27,691 bases of DNA from an uncultured Clostridia bacterium. Lineage in GTDB: Bacteria > Bacillota > Clostridia > Christensenellales > Aristaeellaceae. Shown one piece after another: positions 1 to 7,390 of the stretch. The position numbers were made by a program, and so were the translations under genes. The stretch lies in assembly GCA_934621485.1 (NCBI GenBank), contig CAKTUS010000031.1, positions 1-27,691 of the forward strand, read 5' to 3'. Under the pieces are notes generated by a model. The model did no database searches, was not told where the DNA came from, and saw only the letters and a list, made by a program, of their open reading frames with translations. How positions within the stretch are numbered: the stretch's first letter is position 1; every line of letters begins with the position of its first letter.

Positions 1-389
1 TCAGGGGTTTTTCGACACGCTGAGGGGCTCCGCCCCTATCATCCCGGCGGGAGGCGGCGCCTCCTGCACCTCCGCTTTTTCAGCAATCCGGGCGTTGGCG
101 CTTTCTTTTTTATGCTTGGCGGAGAACGCTTGTTCCCCAAAAATCATCGATATCAGCCTGACGGCAAAGAGAAAGCAACACTCAACCTGCCGTCAAGCCC
201 TTTCCCGGAACGCCGGCGCCGCAAGCGCAGAGAAAACAGGCTGCGGCACAAAACTTCGGGACTCCCATGCAATCTTTGGCAGGAGCGTATCCAATGCCTG
301 TTTTGACTGCAAGTTCGGAAGACATGCGAAACGAGAGGGATACAGGCCCTCTCTCTCCGCAAGGATGGAGCAGTCGCCTCTCCGCTTTT
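1..389. other. Gene-poor left edge with GC-rich hairpins
   Basis: I see no supportable gene here. The stretch has a short motif (TTTTTCGACACGCTGA, 8-23) followed by two compact palindromes, AGGGGC-TCC-GCCCCT and GGAGGC-GGC-GCCTCC, and related motif copies recur at 18656-18929. A 15-bp direct repeat (CTCCGCTTTTTCAGC) occurs at 70-84 and again at 380-394, the second copy overlapping the 3' end of the acetyltransferase gene. A 7-bp stem (GAGAGGG/CCCTCTC, 333-353) could be a weak terminator for that minus-strand operon, but it has no good T-tract. Confidence 0.5.
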
Positions 390-1079
390 TCAGCCTGCTG
401 AGCGAAGCGCGCCTTTTCCGTCCGCTTCACGCCGCATGCGCCATGCCTTTTGGCTGTAGATGATTTCCTGCAACCGCTGCAAAAACCGCCCGGCCTGCGC
501 GCCGTCCATTTGGGTGTGATGAAACTGGAACGACAGCTTCAGCGTGGTCTTGAAAAGCCCTTTGCGATACCTGCCCCAAATGAGAAACGGGTTGTTGAAA
601 ATGCCGCTGTTCATGCCAACGGCTCCGTCCAGCTCGGTATCCACAATGGCGGAGGTGCCGACGACCATGCTGTCGGTCAGGTCGTGGTTTTCACAGCTTT
701 CTGCCGCCTGCCGCGTCAGACGCAGGTAGTCGGCGTGGAACTGCGCAAGGCTGTGCGAAAACGGTACGTCGCAGGAGCTGACCTGACCGGTTTTGTTTTT
801 TACAATGGTGCCTACGGCAAGGGAGTCGTATCGCAGCAGCTCGCGCCCTACAGGAAGCGTGTAGAATTCCGGAATTTCGCTGGCGGCCATGCCGATGCAA
901 AAGCAAAGCAGCATATGGAAAGGCAGCCCTTGCCTACGGCTGAGCCGAACAAGCGGCGTTACATCCAGCGTTTTGAAAAAGGTGACCATGGGGTTTGGCG
1001 CATCCATCCAGAGGGCGTAAGCGTCTGCGCGGGTAGTGGTTTTGGGATCGACGGCAACGGGCTTCATCGTTCTTTTCAA
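390..1079 (-). CDS. Chloramphenicol acetyltransferase-like (CatA family) protein
   Basis: The product is a 229-residue protein of the trimeric CAT fold, which moves an acetyl group from acetyl-CoA to a small hydroxylated acceptor. The catalytic signature is clear near the C-terminus: HHTQMDG at residues 187-193, matching the HHxxxDG motif of CAT enzymes. Length fits the family (about 210-230). It is the last gene of the TetR-led minus-strand operon, about 70 nt after the flavodoxin-like gene. The start shown is a TTG with an AGGAG only 2 nt away; an in-frame ATG at 1067 is possible. The tail after the core is basic and not family-like. CatA-like proteins in clostridia are often not proven resistance genes, so the true acceptor is unknown. 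Confidence 0.85.
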   Translation of the reverse strand: MKRTMKPVAVDPKTTTRADAYALWMDAPNPMVTFFKTLDVTPLVRLSRRQGLPFHMLLCFCIGMAASEIPEFYTLPVGRELLRYDSLAVGTIVKNKTGQVSSCDVPFSHSLAQFHADYLRLTRQAAESCENHDLTDSMVVGTSAIVDTELDGAVGMNSGIFNNPFLIWGRYRKGLFKTTLKLSFQFHHTQMDGAQAGRFLQRLQEIIYSQKAWRMRREADGKGALRSAG

Positions 1080-1150
1080 TGCTCCTGCCGGTTCATCCGG
1101 AGGCGGCGGAACAAGCCTTTCTTTTATTTTTTTGCGTTTCAGATGCGGCG

Positions 1151-1669
1151 TTACAGCGCTTTGCGTTTTTCCGTACGGTACCAGCCCAGCACGGCGCTTA
1201 GATTTTCAGGTTTCACCCGATCGCCGCCGTGGAGCATCCCATCCAGCAGTTCGTCTTCTTCCGGCGTGCGGTTTTCCTTGGCGGCCAGGCTCTTGCCCGC
1301 CGTTTGCACCATGATTTTCATCATGAGGCGATAAACGCCGCGCAGCTTTTTCACATCAAAATTGCCTTGCAGGGTGAACAACGGGATACCGGCGGGAACG
1401 GCCGTCTTTTTTCGCACGCTGTCCGTCTGGGTTCCGGTTTGGCCCATGCCGACGCCGCAAACGGCGCGCACCTTGTAGCGCTTCGCTGCGGCGGCATAGC
1501 CCTTGACGGAGCCTGCCATGATCCAGCCCAAATAGAGAACCTGCGCGCCGCTGGCCACGGCGTTCCTTGCCTCGGCAAGGGAATAGGCCGGAAGCCCGGT
1601 TTCGTGGGCCAACAGCTTTGCGTAGCGCTCCGTGCTGCCGGTGTTGGTGGTGAAAAGGATTGCGTCCAT
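1151..1669 (-). CDS. Flavodoxin-domain protein
   Basis: This 172-residue protein opens with a flavodoxin phosphate-binding loop, TNTGSTERYAKLLA at residues 8-21, which in the family holds the FMN phosphate. It continues with alternating strands and helices (VLYLGWIMAGSVKGY, AVCGVGMG). It is longer than simple flavodoxins and resembles the flavodoxin-domain/HemG-like proteins found in small clostridial operons. The likely role is cytoplasmic electron transfer or a redox reaction, but the partner is unknown. The ribosome binding site AAGGA lies about 9 nt before the ATG. It sits about 60 nt after the KTR gene and about 70 nt before the CatA-like gene, all on one strand under the TetR promoter. 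Confidence 0.82.
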   Translation of the reverse strand: MDAILFTTNTGSTERYAKLLAHETGLPAYSLAEARNAVASGAQVLYLGWIMAGSVKGYAAAAKRYKVRAVCGVGMGQTGTQTDSVRKKTAVPAGIPLFTLQGNFDVKKLRGVYRLMMKIMVQTAGKSLAAKENRTPEEDELLDGMLHGGDRVKPENLSAVLGWYRTEKRKAL

Positions 1670-1730
1670 CCAAATCCTTCCTTTCTAAAATGAAGCGCGG
1701 CGCTTGACCGGCTGCAATCGGCATTGTGTC

Positions 1731-1907
1731 TTAACGTCGGGCTTCTTGAGGCTCGATGATAAAATTTTTTGCGTTGATAACGCTTTCCTGTTTACACTTT
1801 GGACAGAACAGGGGAAAGGCTTTCAGCTCTGTTTCCCGAAAGAGCTGCAACCGGGTTTTGGCCCCGCAAAGCGGGCATAAAACCCATTGCTTTTTCGCTT
1901 CCTTCAC
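1731..1907 (-). CDS. Cysteine-rich KTR protein (58 aa)
   Basis: A small cytoplasmic protein with two CxxC pairs (Cys11/Cys14 and Cys35/Cys38) and the family hallmark CPLCGAKTR at residues 11-19, followed by FPLFCPKC. This matches the cysteine-rich KTR family of Bacillota, often seen on conjugative elements and beside TetR regulators; the biochemical role is unknown, and a bound zinc is expected from the CxxC pairs. Its GTG start overlaps the TetR stop codon (GTGA), which indicates translational coupling. It was found by reading the minus strand between the TetR and flavodoxin genes and is short enough to be missed by gene finders. Confidence 0.85.
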   Translation of the reverse strand: MKEAKKQWVLCPLCGAKTRLQLFRETELKAFPLFCPKCKQESVINAKNFIIEPQEARR

Positions 1908-2533
1908 GGCGCGCTCCCTTTCTTTCTGTAACGGGATTCCACCTGGTCAATCAAGCGGTTGACGTGGGCGTCCAGCAAGGAAAAAACGGCTTCTTTTTCT
2001 TCCGCGCCGTCATAGACACTGTAGAGCAGGTACATCGGCCCATAAAACGCCAGCGCCAGCTGCATGGCGGCCTCGTCCGAATCTGTCAGCTTTCGAAAAA
2101 TCGCCGCCATATACGCTACCGGCCCGGTTGCCAGATAATCCTGATACAGCTTCGCGAGCTTTGCATCACGATACTGCTCCAGGGTTAGCATCTTGCGAAA
2201 ATTTGCGGCAAAGGGGTCCTTGGTCCAGTGGCGGAATTGGGCCGCGCTGTAGGCGCGAATTTTTTCGACCGGAACGCTCAGATAAGCTTGCGCAAAAGCG
2301 TTCGGCTCCGTTTCCGGCATTTCGTACTCCTTGGCGCGTTCGTAGTCCGTTTGGTTCATTCGCTCCACGATTCGCTCCAGAATGTCCTGCTTGCTGGCAT
2401 AATGCTTATACAGCGCGGCCTTCGTGATGCCCAGCCGTGCCGCGATATCGCTCATGGAGGTTCCCAAATATCCGCTTTGCGCAAATAAGGCAAGCGCTGT
2501 TTCCAAAATCCGTTCTTTTGTATTCCCGGCCAT
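1904..2533 (-). CDS. TetR/AcrR family transcriptional regulator
   Basis: The protein is 209 residues from the chosen ATG. The N-terminal HTH (residues about 8-50) reads KERILETALALFAQSGY, then TSMSDIAARLGITKAALYKHY, the classic TetR pattern. The C-terminal helical region is the variable ligand domain. I chose the ATG at 2533 because AAGGAGG lies 6 nt upstream; an in-frame upstream codon at 2551 has no such site and sits on the operator. It heads the operon TetR-KTR-flavodoxin-CatA. The two operator-like repeats in its own promoter imply autorepression, released by an unknown small molecule. Confidence 0.93.
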   Translation of the reverse strand: MAGNTKERILETALALFAQSGYLGTSMSDIAARLGITKAALYKHYASKQDILERIVERMNQTDYERAKEYEMPETEPNAFAQAYLSVPVEKIRAYSAAQFRHWTKDPFAANFRKMLTLEQYRDAKLAKLYQDYLATGPVAYMAAIFRKLTDSDEAAMQLALAFYGPMYLLYSVYDGAEEKEAVFSLLDAHVNRLIDQVESRYRKKGSAP

Positions 2534-2550
2534 AGTCGCCCTCCTTAGCA

Positions 2551-2592
2551 ATAGTTACCGAACGGTCGCCCTTATTATAGTTACCGAATGGT
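2551..2592. promoter_or_regulatory. Twin TetR operator candidates
   Basis: Two near-identical 16-bp copies, ATAGTTACCGAACGGT (2551-2566) and ATAGTTACCGAATGGT (2577-2592), start 26 bp apart. Each has an ACCG/CGGT-type dyad, typical of TetR/AcrR operators. One covers the promoter spacer and the other the start region, so bound repressor would block RNA polymerase. Confidence 0.75.
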
Positions 2593-2602
2593 TACTTGTC
2601 AA
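2574..2602 (-). promoter_or_regulatory. Strong promoter of the TetR operon
   Basis: On the minus strand the -35 box TTGACA (2602-2597) and -10 box TATAAT (2579-2574) are both perfect consensus with 17-bp spacing. The TetR start lies about 40 nt downstream. One operator-like repeat sits in the spacer and another overlaps the expected transcription start. Confidence 0.88.
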
Positions 2603-3004
2603 TGGAAATTTGGGAAACCATCGTTTCTTTTTTCTGACGTTTCAGTAGACTGATGGCCGGCGCTCTTTTGGAATGGCGCTGCATGGGGCCGGACGTGGGG
2701 CGCGCAAGCCTTTTGAAAACATCCGCGGCATTGGCGGAACCGGTGCGCGACGGCCTAACCTTCCGTTTCATTCGGCAAAAGCGAAACCACCGGTTCCCAG
2801 AGGACTGGCTATTCCTTTGAAAAAACGGCTTGATGATTGAAGATGGAGTTTTTGACGAGCCGATTTCGGCAAAGGGGTATTCTGTTCGCTGTTTACGATT
2901 TCTCAATAACGCGGTTCTTTGAAAGCGCTTTTTGAGACGCCGCGCTAGAGCCGCCGCCTCTCTCATCCTTATGCCGGATGAGGAGCGTTTTTTGGCCTTG
3001 ATAA
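2603..3004. other. Intergenic stretch without a supported gene
   Basis: No gene with a credible ribosome binding site was found. A possible 55-codon frame (2653-2820, plus) has no Shine-Dalgarno sequence and no recognised family. A hairpin CTCATCC/GGATGAG (2962-2982) followed five bases later by six T (2988-2993) could be a weak plus-strand terminator. Confidence 0.45.
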
Positions 3005-3039
3005 CAAAAACCCCGCTGTGCCCAATGGGCCAGGCGGAG
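3005..3039 (-). terminator. Terminator of the first RpiR gene
   Basis: Read on the minus strand, a stem built from CCGC/GCGG and GCCC/GGGC (3039-3011, with small internal mismatches) is followed by GGTTTTTG. It begins about 15 nt after the RpiR stop codon, the expected place for its intrinsic terminator. Confidence 0.65.
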
Positions 3040-3054
3040 TGAGAAGAAGGAACG

Positions 3055-3930
3055 TTACTTTGAAAATTGATTGGAACGGTAGTTTTTGCGGTTTTCGGTG
3101 GTGATTTTTTTGGCGTACTCCCAGTTTTGAGCGGCATAGGCGACGGCCAGAGAGTCGATGATGGCCGAGTGTACAATGCGGGACATAGTGCCCAGGTCGT
3201 CGGCGTAATTGCTCCGCCGGTAGGCCACCAGCACACATTCGCAGGCATAGGCAATCGTCGATTTGGGGTTTTGCGTCAGGCAAACGGTGTGGGCTCCGTT
3301 TTCCTTTGCAATTTTGATGGCTTGCAGCGGAACGCTGGACTGGCCGGAAATGGAAATGGCGAAGGCCAGGTCGTCTTTTCCCAGAGAGTTGGCAAGGATG
3401 ATTTGTGAAATGCTGTCTCTTTCCGCGCTCACATTTTTTCCGTAATGAAGGAAGTGCTCCTTTGCGTCCGCCGCCACAATGCCGGAGCTGCCAACGCCGA
3501 AAAAGGCGATCTTATTGCACAGGCATAAAAGATTCAGGCAATGCAGCATGGCGTCCATATCCAGCATTTCCAGCGTGAAGCGGATGTCGTCGTACTCTGC
3601 TTGCATCACTTTCTGAATCACATCGTAGCTGGAATCCTGCCGCAAAAATCCGCCGGGCACCGGGTCGTGATTATCTGCGCCCAGGTCTTTGGCCAGTTTG
3701 ATTTTGAAATCGGTAAAGCCCTTAAAACCAAGGGCCTGACAGAAGCGCACGACCGTTGCCTCGCTGACGTCCAACTCATGCGCCAAATCGGAGGTGGTGA
3801 TGCTGATGATTTTGCCCGGGGAAGACAGGATGAAAAGGGCGATTTTTTGCAGGGAAGACGTTAGCGACTGATAATTCTTTTCAATATATACAAGAATACC
3901 TAGCGATTGCTCTTGGAATGAATTTTCCAT
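3055..3930 (-). CDS. MurR/RpiR family regulator with SIS domain
   Basis: A 291-residue transcriptional regulator. Residues about 25-80 hold the RpiR HTH, with DLAHELDVSEATVVRFC and the family phrase ALGFKGFTDFKIKLA. Residues about 130-260 form a SIS phosphosugar-binding domain (FFGVGSSGIVAADA; AISISGQSSVPLQAI). The start at 3930 is chosen for its GGGGAG site 6 nt upstream; longer in-frame versions lack one. It is divergent from the large catabolic operon starting at 4344 and is its probable controller, sensing a phosphorylated sugar intermediate. GAAA/TTTC dyads in the shared region are candidate binding sites. Whether it represses or activates cannot be read from sequence. Confidence 0.93.
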   Translation of the reverse strand: MENSFQEQSLGILVYIEKNYQSLTSSLQKIALFILSSPGKIISITTSDLAHELDVSEATVVRFCQALGFKGFTDFKIKLAKDLGADNHDPVPGGFLRQDSSYDVIQKVMQAEYDDIRFTLEMLDMDAMLHCLNLLCLCNKIAFFGVGSSGIVAADAKEHFLHYGKNVSAERDSISQIILANSLGKDDLAFAISISGQSSVPLQAIKIAKENGAHTVCLTQNPKSTIAYACECVLVAYRRSNYADDLGTMSRIVHSAIIDSLAVAYAAQNWEYAKKITTENRKNYRSNQFSK

Positions 3931-4000
3931 ACATTCTCCCCATTTCTTTGGAACAGAGTTTTTTTGGAAGCTGAAATTTTTTTCCGCTTTCATGCCATTC

Positions 4001-4029
4001 ATCTTATCCGTTTTTGGCTTTTTTGTCAA
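4001..4029 (-). promoter_or_regulatory. Promoter of the first RpiR gene
   Basis: On the minus strand TTGACA (4029-4024), a 17-bp spacer and TAAGAT (4006-4001) form a strong promoter about 70 nt before the RpiR start codon. Confidence 0.75.
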
Positions 4030-4272
4030 GAGATGAACGAGAACGCACGCTTTTCTTTCCATGAAAAAACGAACCCGCCTTTGAAAAGAAAAATGGATAA
4101 AACCATTATAAACAAACAACTTTTTGCAGCCTGCTTACATCTGGAAAAGCATCCTCAAAAGCTGCCATGGAAATTTTTTCTTTGCTAAGTTTTTCACAAA
4201 AACGGCAAAGCTTGATATAGCTTGACTTTCAAGAATTGATAAAATGTAAGAAAATTTCATTCAGAAAAACTA

Positions 4273-4301
4273 TTGACACGAAAGAAAATTCTGTGTATAT
4301 T
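4273..4301 (+). promoter_or_regulatory. Promoter of the 13-gene catabolic operon
   Basis: TTGACA (4273-4278), a 17-bp spacer and TATATT (4296-4301) lie 42 nt before the first start codon. A GAAA/TTTC dyad sits just upstream of the -35 box, well placed for RpiR control. Confidence 0.8.
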
Positions 4302-4343
4302 ACAGGCAGTACTTAACCATGCAGGAAAGGAAGAAATAAGGCT

Positions 4344-6443
4344 ATGAAATATCCTCATTTGTTTAGCCCCATTCAAATTGGCAGCATGGAACTTCCCAAC
4401 CGTGTTGCGCTGGCTCCCACCGATATTTGCTCCGGTTCTTCCACTGGCGAAGTAACCGAGCGTGTCTGCCGTGCTTATGAAGAAATGGCTCGCGGCGGTA
4501 CCGGCTTTGTCATCGTTGGCGCTTCTTCTCCCGATATGCAGACCGGCCGCTGCTCCATCACCGCCCTGTCTGTGGACCAGGATTATTTCATTCCCGGCCT
4601 GGCCCGCCTGGCGGAGTCCATTCACCGTCACGGAGCCAAGTGCGCTGTGCAGATTCAGCACCCCGGCCGTCAGGCCTGCTTCCCCAAGAAGCAGCAGATT
4701 TCCTGCTCCGACATCATCACGAACATTCCCGGCAGCACCGGCCACGAGGTGATTTACGCCGAGGGCGAAGCCCATGGCAAAATTGCCCGCGCCATGGAAA
4801 TTGAGGAAATTTACGACCTGATTGAGAAGTTTGCCGAAGGCGCCTGGCGCGTGCAGCAGGCCGGCTTCGACGCCGTGGAGCTCCACGCCGCTCATGGTTA
4901 CATGATCGCCCAATTCATGAGCTCTTATGTCAACACCCGTAACGACCGTTTTGGCGGCACCTTTGAAAACCGGATGCGCTTCATCCTGGAGATCATCGAC
5001 CGCATTAAGCGCAAGTGCGGCAAGGACTTCCCCATCCTGGTTCGTTTCTCGGCCGAGGAGTGGATGCCCGGCCACCGCACGCTGGAGGAATCCCTGAAGA
5101 TTGCCAAGACCCTGGAAGAAGCCGGCGTAGCCGCGCTGGACATCAGCGCCGGTACCTTCGAGGCTTCCGAGGCCGTGATGGATACCATGCACTTCAAGGA
5201 GGGCTGGAACACCTACGCCGCTACCGCCATCAAAGAAGTGGTCAACATTCCCGTCATCACCAGCCACACCCTGCGCACTCCCGCCTACTGCGAATCCATC
5301 ATTGCGGAAAACAAGGCGGACTTGGTGGGCCTGTCCCGTCAGCTGATTGCCGATCCCTACTGGGCTGCCAAAGCCAAGGCCGGCTGCGACGAAGACATCC
5401 GCAAGTGCATCAGCTGCCTGGTTGGCTGCTGGAAGGAATCCCTGATGATTAAGCGCGAAATGCGCTGCGCCATCAACCCCGCCATGGGCGACGAGCGTTT
5501 CCTGGATATGAAGAAGGCCAGCAAGAGCATGAAGGTTGCCATCGTGGGCGGCGGTATCGCCGGCATGGAGGCCGCCCGCATTGCCACCATTCGCGGCCAC
5601 CAGTGCACCATCTTTGAAAAGGATAACGAGCTGGGCGGTATCCTCCGCAGCTGCTGCTGTGTGCCTCCCAAGAGCAAGATGAAGTGGTACATGGATTGGC
5701 TGCGCCGCCAGATCAGCCTGCTGGGCGTGGATGTACGCCTGCGCACCGAAGCCACCATCGACATGCTGAAGGAATACGACGTGGTGCTTTGCGGCACCGG
5801 CTCCGACACGGTGATCCCCGATGTGCCCGGCAAGGAAAAGGGCATTCGCTTCAACGATGTGCTCATTTGCCAGGCTGTGAAGTGCCCCTACTATCCGGAA
5901 GAAGGCAAGAAGAAGCCCGCTCCCGTGGGCGATAACGTGGTCATCTGGGGCGATCACTATGCCCTGACCGATACCGCCGAGGCCCTGGGCATGAAGGGAA
6001 AGAAGCTGACCCTGATTACCGAAAACAAGGATTGGGGCGCGGATCTGGAGCCTGTGCACAAGGAAGTGCTGAAGCGCCGCTTCAACCTGCAAAACGGCCG
6101 CGCGCTGCCCGGCGTGCCCTACAAGCACAAGGTGGATATTCTGACCAACACCACCATCCTGGAGATTCGCGACGGTGAAGTGGAAGTCATCGATAAGGAC
6201 CTGAAGCGCCGCACCATTCCCTGCGACACCGTCATTTACGCCAACTGCGTTTCCAACACCCGCCTGTACGACCAGCTGAAGGAAGCGGGCCTGAACGTGG
6301 TGAACATGGGCGACAGCAAGCGCATCAGCAATGTGCGCGGCGCCATGACCGACGGCGCCAACGCCGGTCTCATGATTGACGAGGGCATGTTCATGAACCC
6401 CAACGGCGTTATGACGGGCCCCCTGCCCCTGGATCGCCGCTAA
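4344..6443 (+). CDS. Old Yellow Enzyme-type NAD(P)H:flavin oxidoreductase with 4Fe-4S cluster
   Basis: A 699-residue enzyme of the FadH/BaiCD/trimethylamine-dehydrogenase-like group. Residues about 1-345 are the FMN TIM barrel, with VELHAAHGYMIAQF near 175 and NDRFGGTFENRMRF typical of OYE. Residues about 355-374 carry the Fe-S ligands (CISCLVGC, then Cys in MRCAIN). From about 398 a Rossmann domain begins (VAIVGGGIAGMEAA) for FAD/NAD(P)H. These enzymes reduce activated C=C bonds such as enoates, dienoyl-CoA or isoflavone enones. As first gene of a sugar operon it is unexpected; it may reduce an enone made by sugar dehydration or free an aglycone. Strongly biased codons suggest high expression. 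The substrate is not known. Confidence 0.92.
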   Translation: MKYPHLFSPIQIGSMELPNRVALAPTDICSGSSTGEVTERVCRAYEEMARGGTGFVIVGASSPDMQTGRCSITALSVDQDYFIPGLARLAESIHRHGAKCAVQIQHPGRQACFPKKQQISCSDIITNIPGSTGHEVIYAEGEAHGKIARAMEIEEIYDLIEKFAEGAWRVQQAGFDAVELHAAHGYMIAQFMSSYVNTRNDRFGGTFENRMRFILEIIDRIKRKCGKDFPILVRFSAEEWMPGHRTLEESLKIAKTLEEAGVAALDISAGTFEASEAVMDTMHFKEGWNTYAATAIKEVVNIPVITSHTLRTPAYCESIIAENKADLVGLSRQLIADPYWAAKAKAGCDEDIRKCISCLVGCWKESLMIKREMRCAINPAMGDERFLDMKKASKSMKVAIVGGGIAGMEAARIATIRGHQCTIFEKDNELGGILRSCCCVPPKSKMKWYMDWLRRQISLLGVDVRLRTEATIDMLKEYDVVLCGTGSDTVIPDVPGKEKGIRFNDVLICQAVKCPYYPEEGKKKPAPVGDNVVIWGDHYALTDTAEALGMKGKKLTLITENKDWGADLEPVHKEVLKRRFNLQNGRALPGVPYKHKVDILTNTTILEIRDGEVEVIDKDLKRRTIPCDTVIYANCVSNTRLYDQLKEAGLNVVNMGDSKRISNVRGAMTDGANAGLMIDEGMFMNPNGVMTGPLPLDRR

Positions 6444-6464
6444 GCAAGGCCGGAGGAATCACCC

Positions 6465-7379
6465 ATGATGAAACTAGGTATGAACACAGCGATTCTTGGA
6501 GACCTTCCGCTCGAAGAAGTAGCCAAATACGCTTCTTCCATCGGCCTGGAAAGCCTGGAAACCGCGTGCTGGCCGGTGGGAAAAGCAGAGCGCCGCTATG
6601 CCGGCGTAACCCATATTGATGTAAGCACCCTTACCAAAGAAAAGGCTCAGGAGATGCTGGGGATGTTGGCGGGTTACCGCCTCTCCCTGGATTCCCTGGC
6701 ATACTCGCCCAATCCGCTGGTGGGCGACGAGCAGCTTCGCACCTTCTACTTCGATCACCTGAAGAAGGTGATTCACGGCGCTTCCATCCTGGGCGTGAAG
6801 TATGTGGACACGTTCATCGGCAAGGATCACCGGCTGTCCATCAGCGAAAACATGGAGCTGTTCAAGAAGTACTGGCCCGACATCGTTCGCTATGCGGAGG
6901 ATGAGGGCGTGGTGGTTACCTTTGAAAACTGCCCCATGTACTTCTCGATGGATGAATGGCCCGGCGGGAAGAACCTGGCGGTTTCGCCGAAGATTTGGCG
7001 TGAAATGTTTGCCATCATTGACAGCCCCAACTTCGGCATCACCTACGACCCCTCCCACTTTGCATGGCAGCGGATGGACTACATCAAGCCCATTTACGAG
7101 TTCGCATCCAAAATTGTCAACGTACACCTGAAGGATACCAAGTTCTATCAGGACAAGTACGACGATGTGGGCTTCTTCGCCTGCCCGCTGGAATTTCACG
7201 CGCCCAAGCTTCCCGGTCTGGGCGACATTGACTGGGGTAAGCTGGTTTCCGCGTTGACGGACGTGCGTTTCCACGGCAGCGCCTTTATTGAGGTGGAAGA
7301 CCGCTCCTTTGAAGGCAGCCGCGAGGATGTGCTCAAGTCCATTGAGATTTCCAAGAACTTTATGCGCCAGTATATCTGA
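6465..7379 (+). CDS. Sugar phosphate isomerase/epimerase-like TIM barrel
   Basis: A 304-residue protein of the AP-endonuclease-2/xylose-isomerase-like fold. The four usual metal-ligand sites can be traced: Glu in VVTFENCP (about 152), Asp/His in YDPSHFAW (about 195), His in VHLKDTKF (about 220) and Glu in FIEVEDRSF (about 275). Relatives include inosose dehydratase IolE, IolI, tagatose 3-epimerases and 3-keto-glycoside lyases, so the job could be epimerisation, dehydration or beta-elimination. It starts 21 nt after the OYE gene behind a GGAGG site, and ATG codons at 6465 and 6468 are both possible. Two genes later comes a Gfo/Idh dehydrogenase, its usual partner. Confidence 0.88.
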   Translation: MMKLGMNTAILGDLPLEEVAKYASSIGLESLETACWPVGKAERRYAGVTHIDVSTLTKEKAQEMLGMLAGYRLSLDSLAYSPNPLVGDEQLRTFYFDHLKKVIHGASILGVKYVDTFIGKDHRLSISENMELFKKYWPDIVRYAEDEGVVVTFENCPMYFSMDEWPGGKNLAVSPKIWREMFAIIDSPNFGITYDPSHFAWQRMDYIKPIYEFASKIVNVHLKDTKFYQDKYDDVGFFACPLEFHAPKLPGLGDIDWGKLVSALTDVRFHGSAFIEVEDRSFEGSREDVLKSIEISKNFMRQYI

Positions 7380-7390
7380 TAGAGGTTGCT

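Larger units (their letters stand above)
3931..4343. promoter_or_regulatory. Divergent control region between RpiR gene and operon
   Basis: This AT-rich region holds one promoter facing each way. Three GAAA..TTTC dyads that could bind the RpiR protein are present: GAAATTTTTTTC (3973-3984), GAAATTTTTTC (4170-4180) and GAAAATTTC (4250-4258). The first is just downstream of the RpiR promoter and the last just upstream of the operon -35 box. Their spacing differs, so the assignment is tentative. Confidence 0.5.

Noticed and set aside
450..1334. 294-codon plus-strand frame over the CatA and flavodoxin genes
   Set aside because: It is antisense to two recognisable genes with intact motifs and lies across their boundary; the composition is shadow-like.
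2653..2820. Possible 55-codon plus-strand gene
   Set aside because: It has no Shine-Dalgarno sequence, no recognised family and unconvincing composition.
4257..6128. Long 623-codon open frame antisense to the OYE gene
   Set aside because: It mirrors a GC-rich, codon-biased real gene. Its product is a His/Ala/Gly-rich low-complexity chain with no family, and it has no ribosome binding site.
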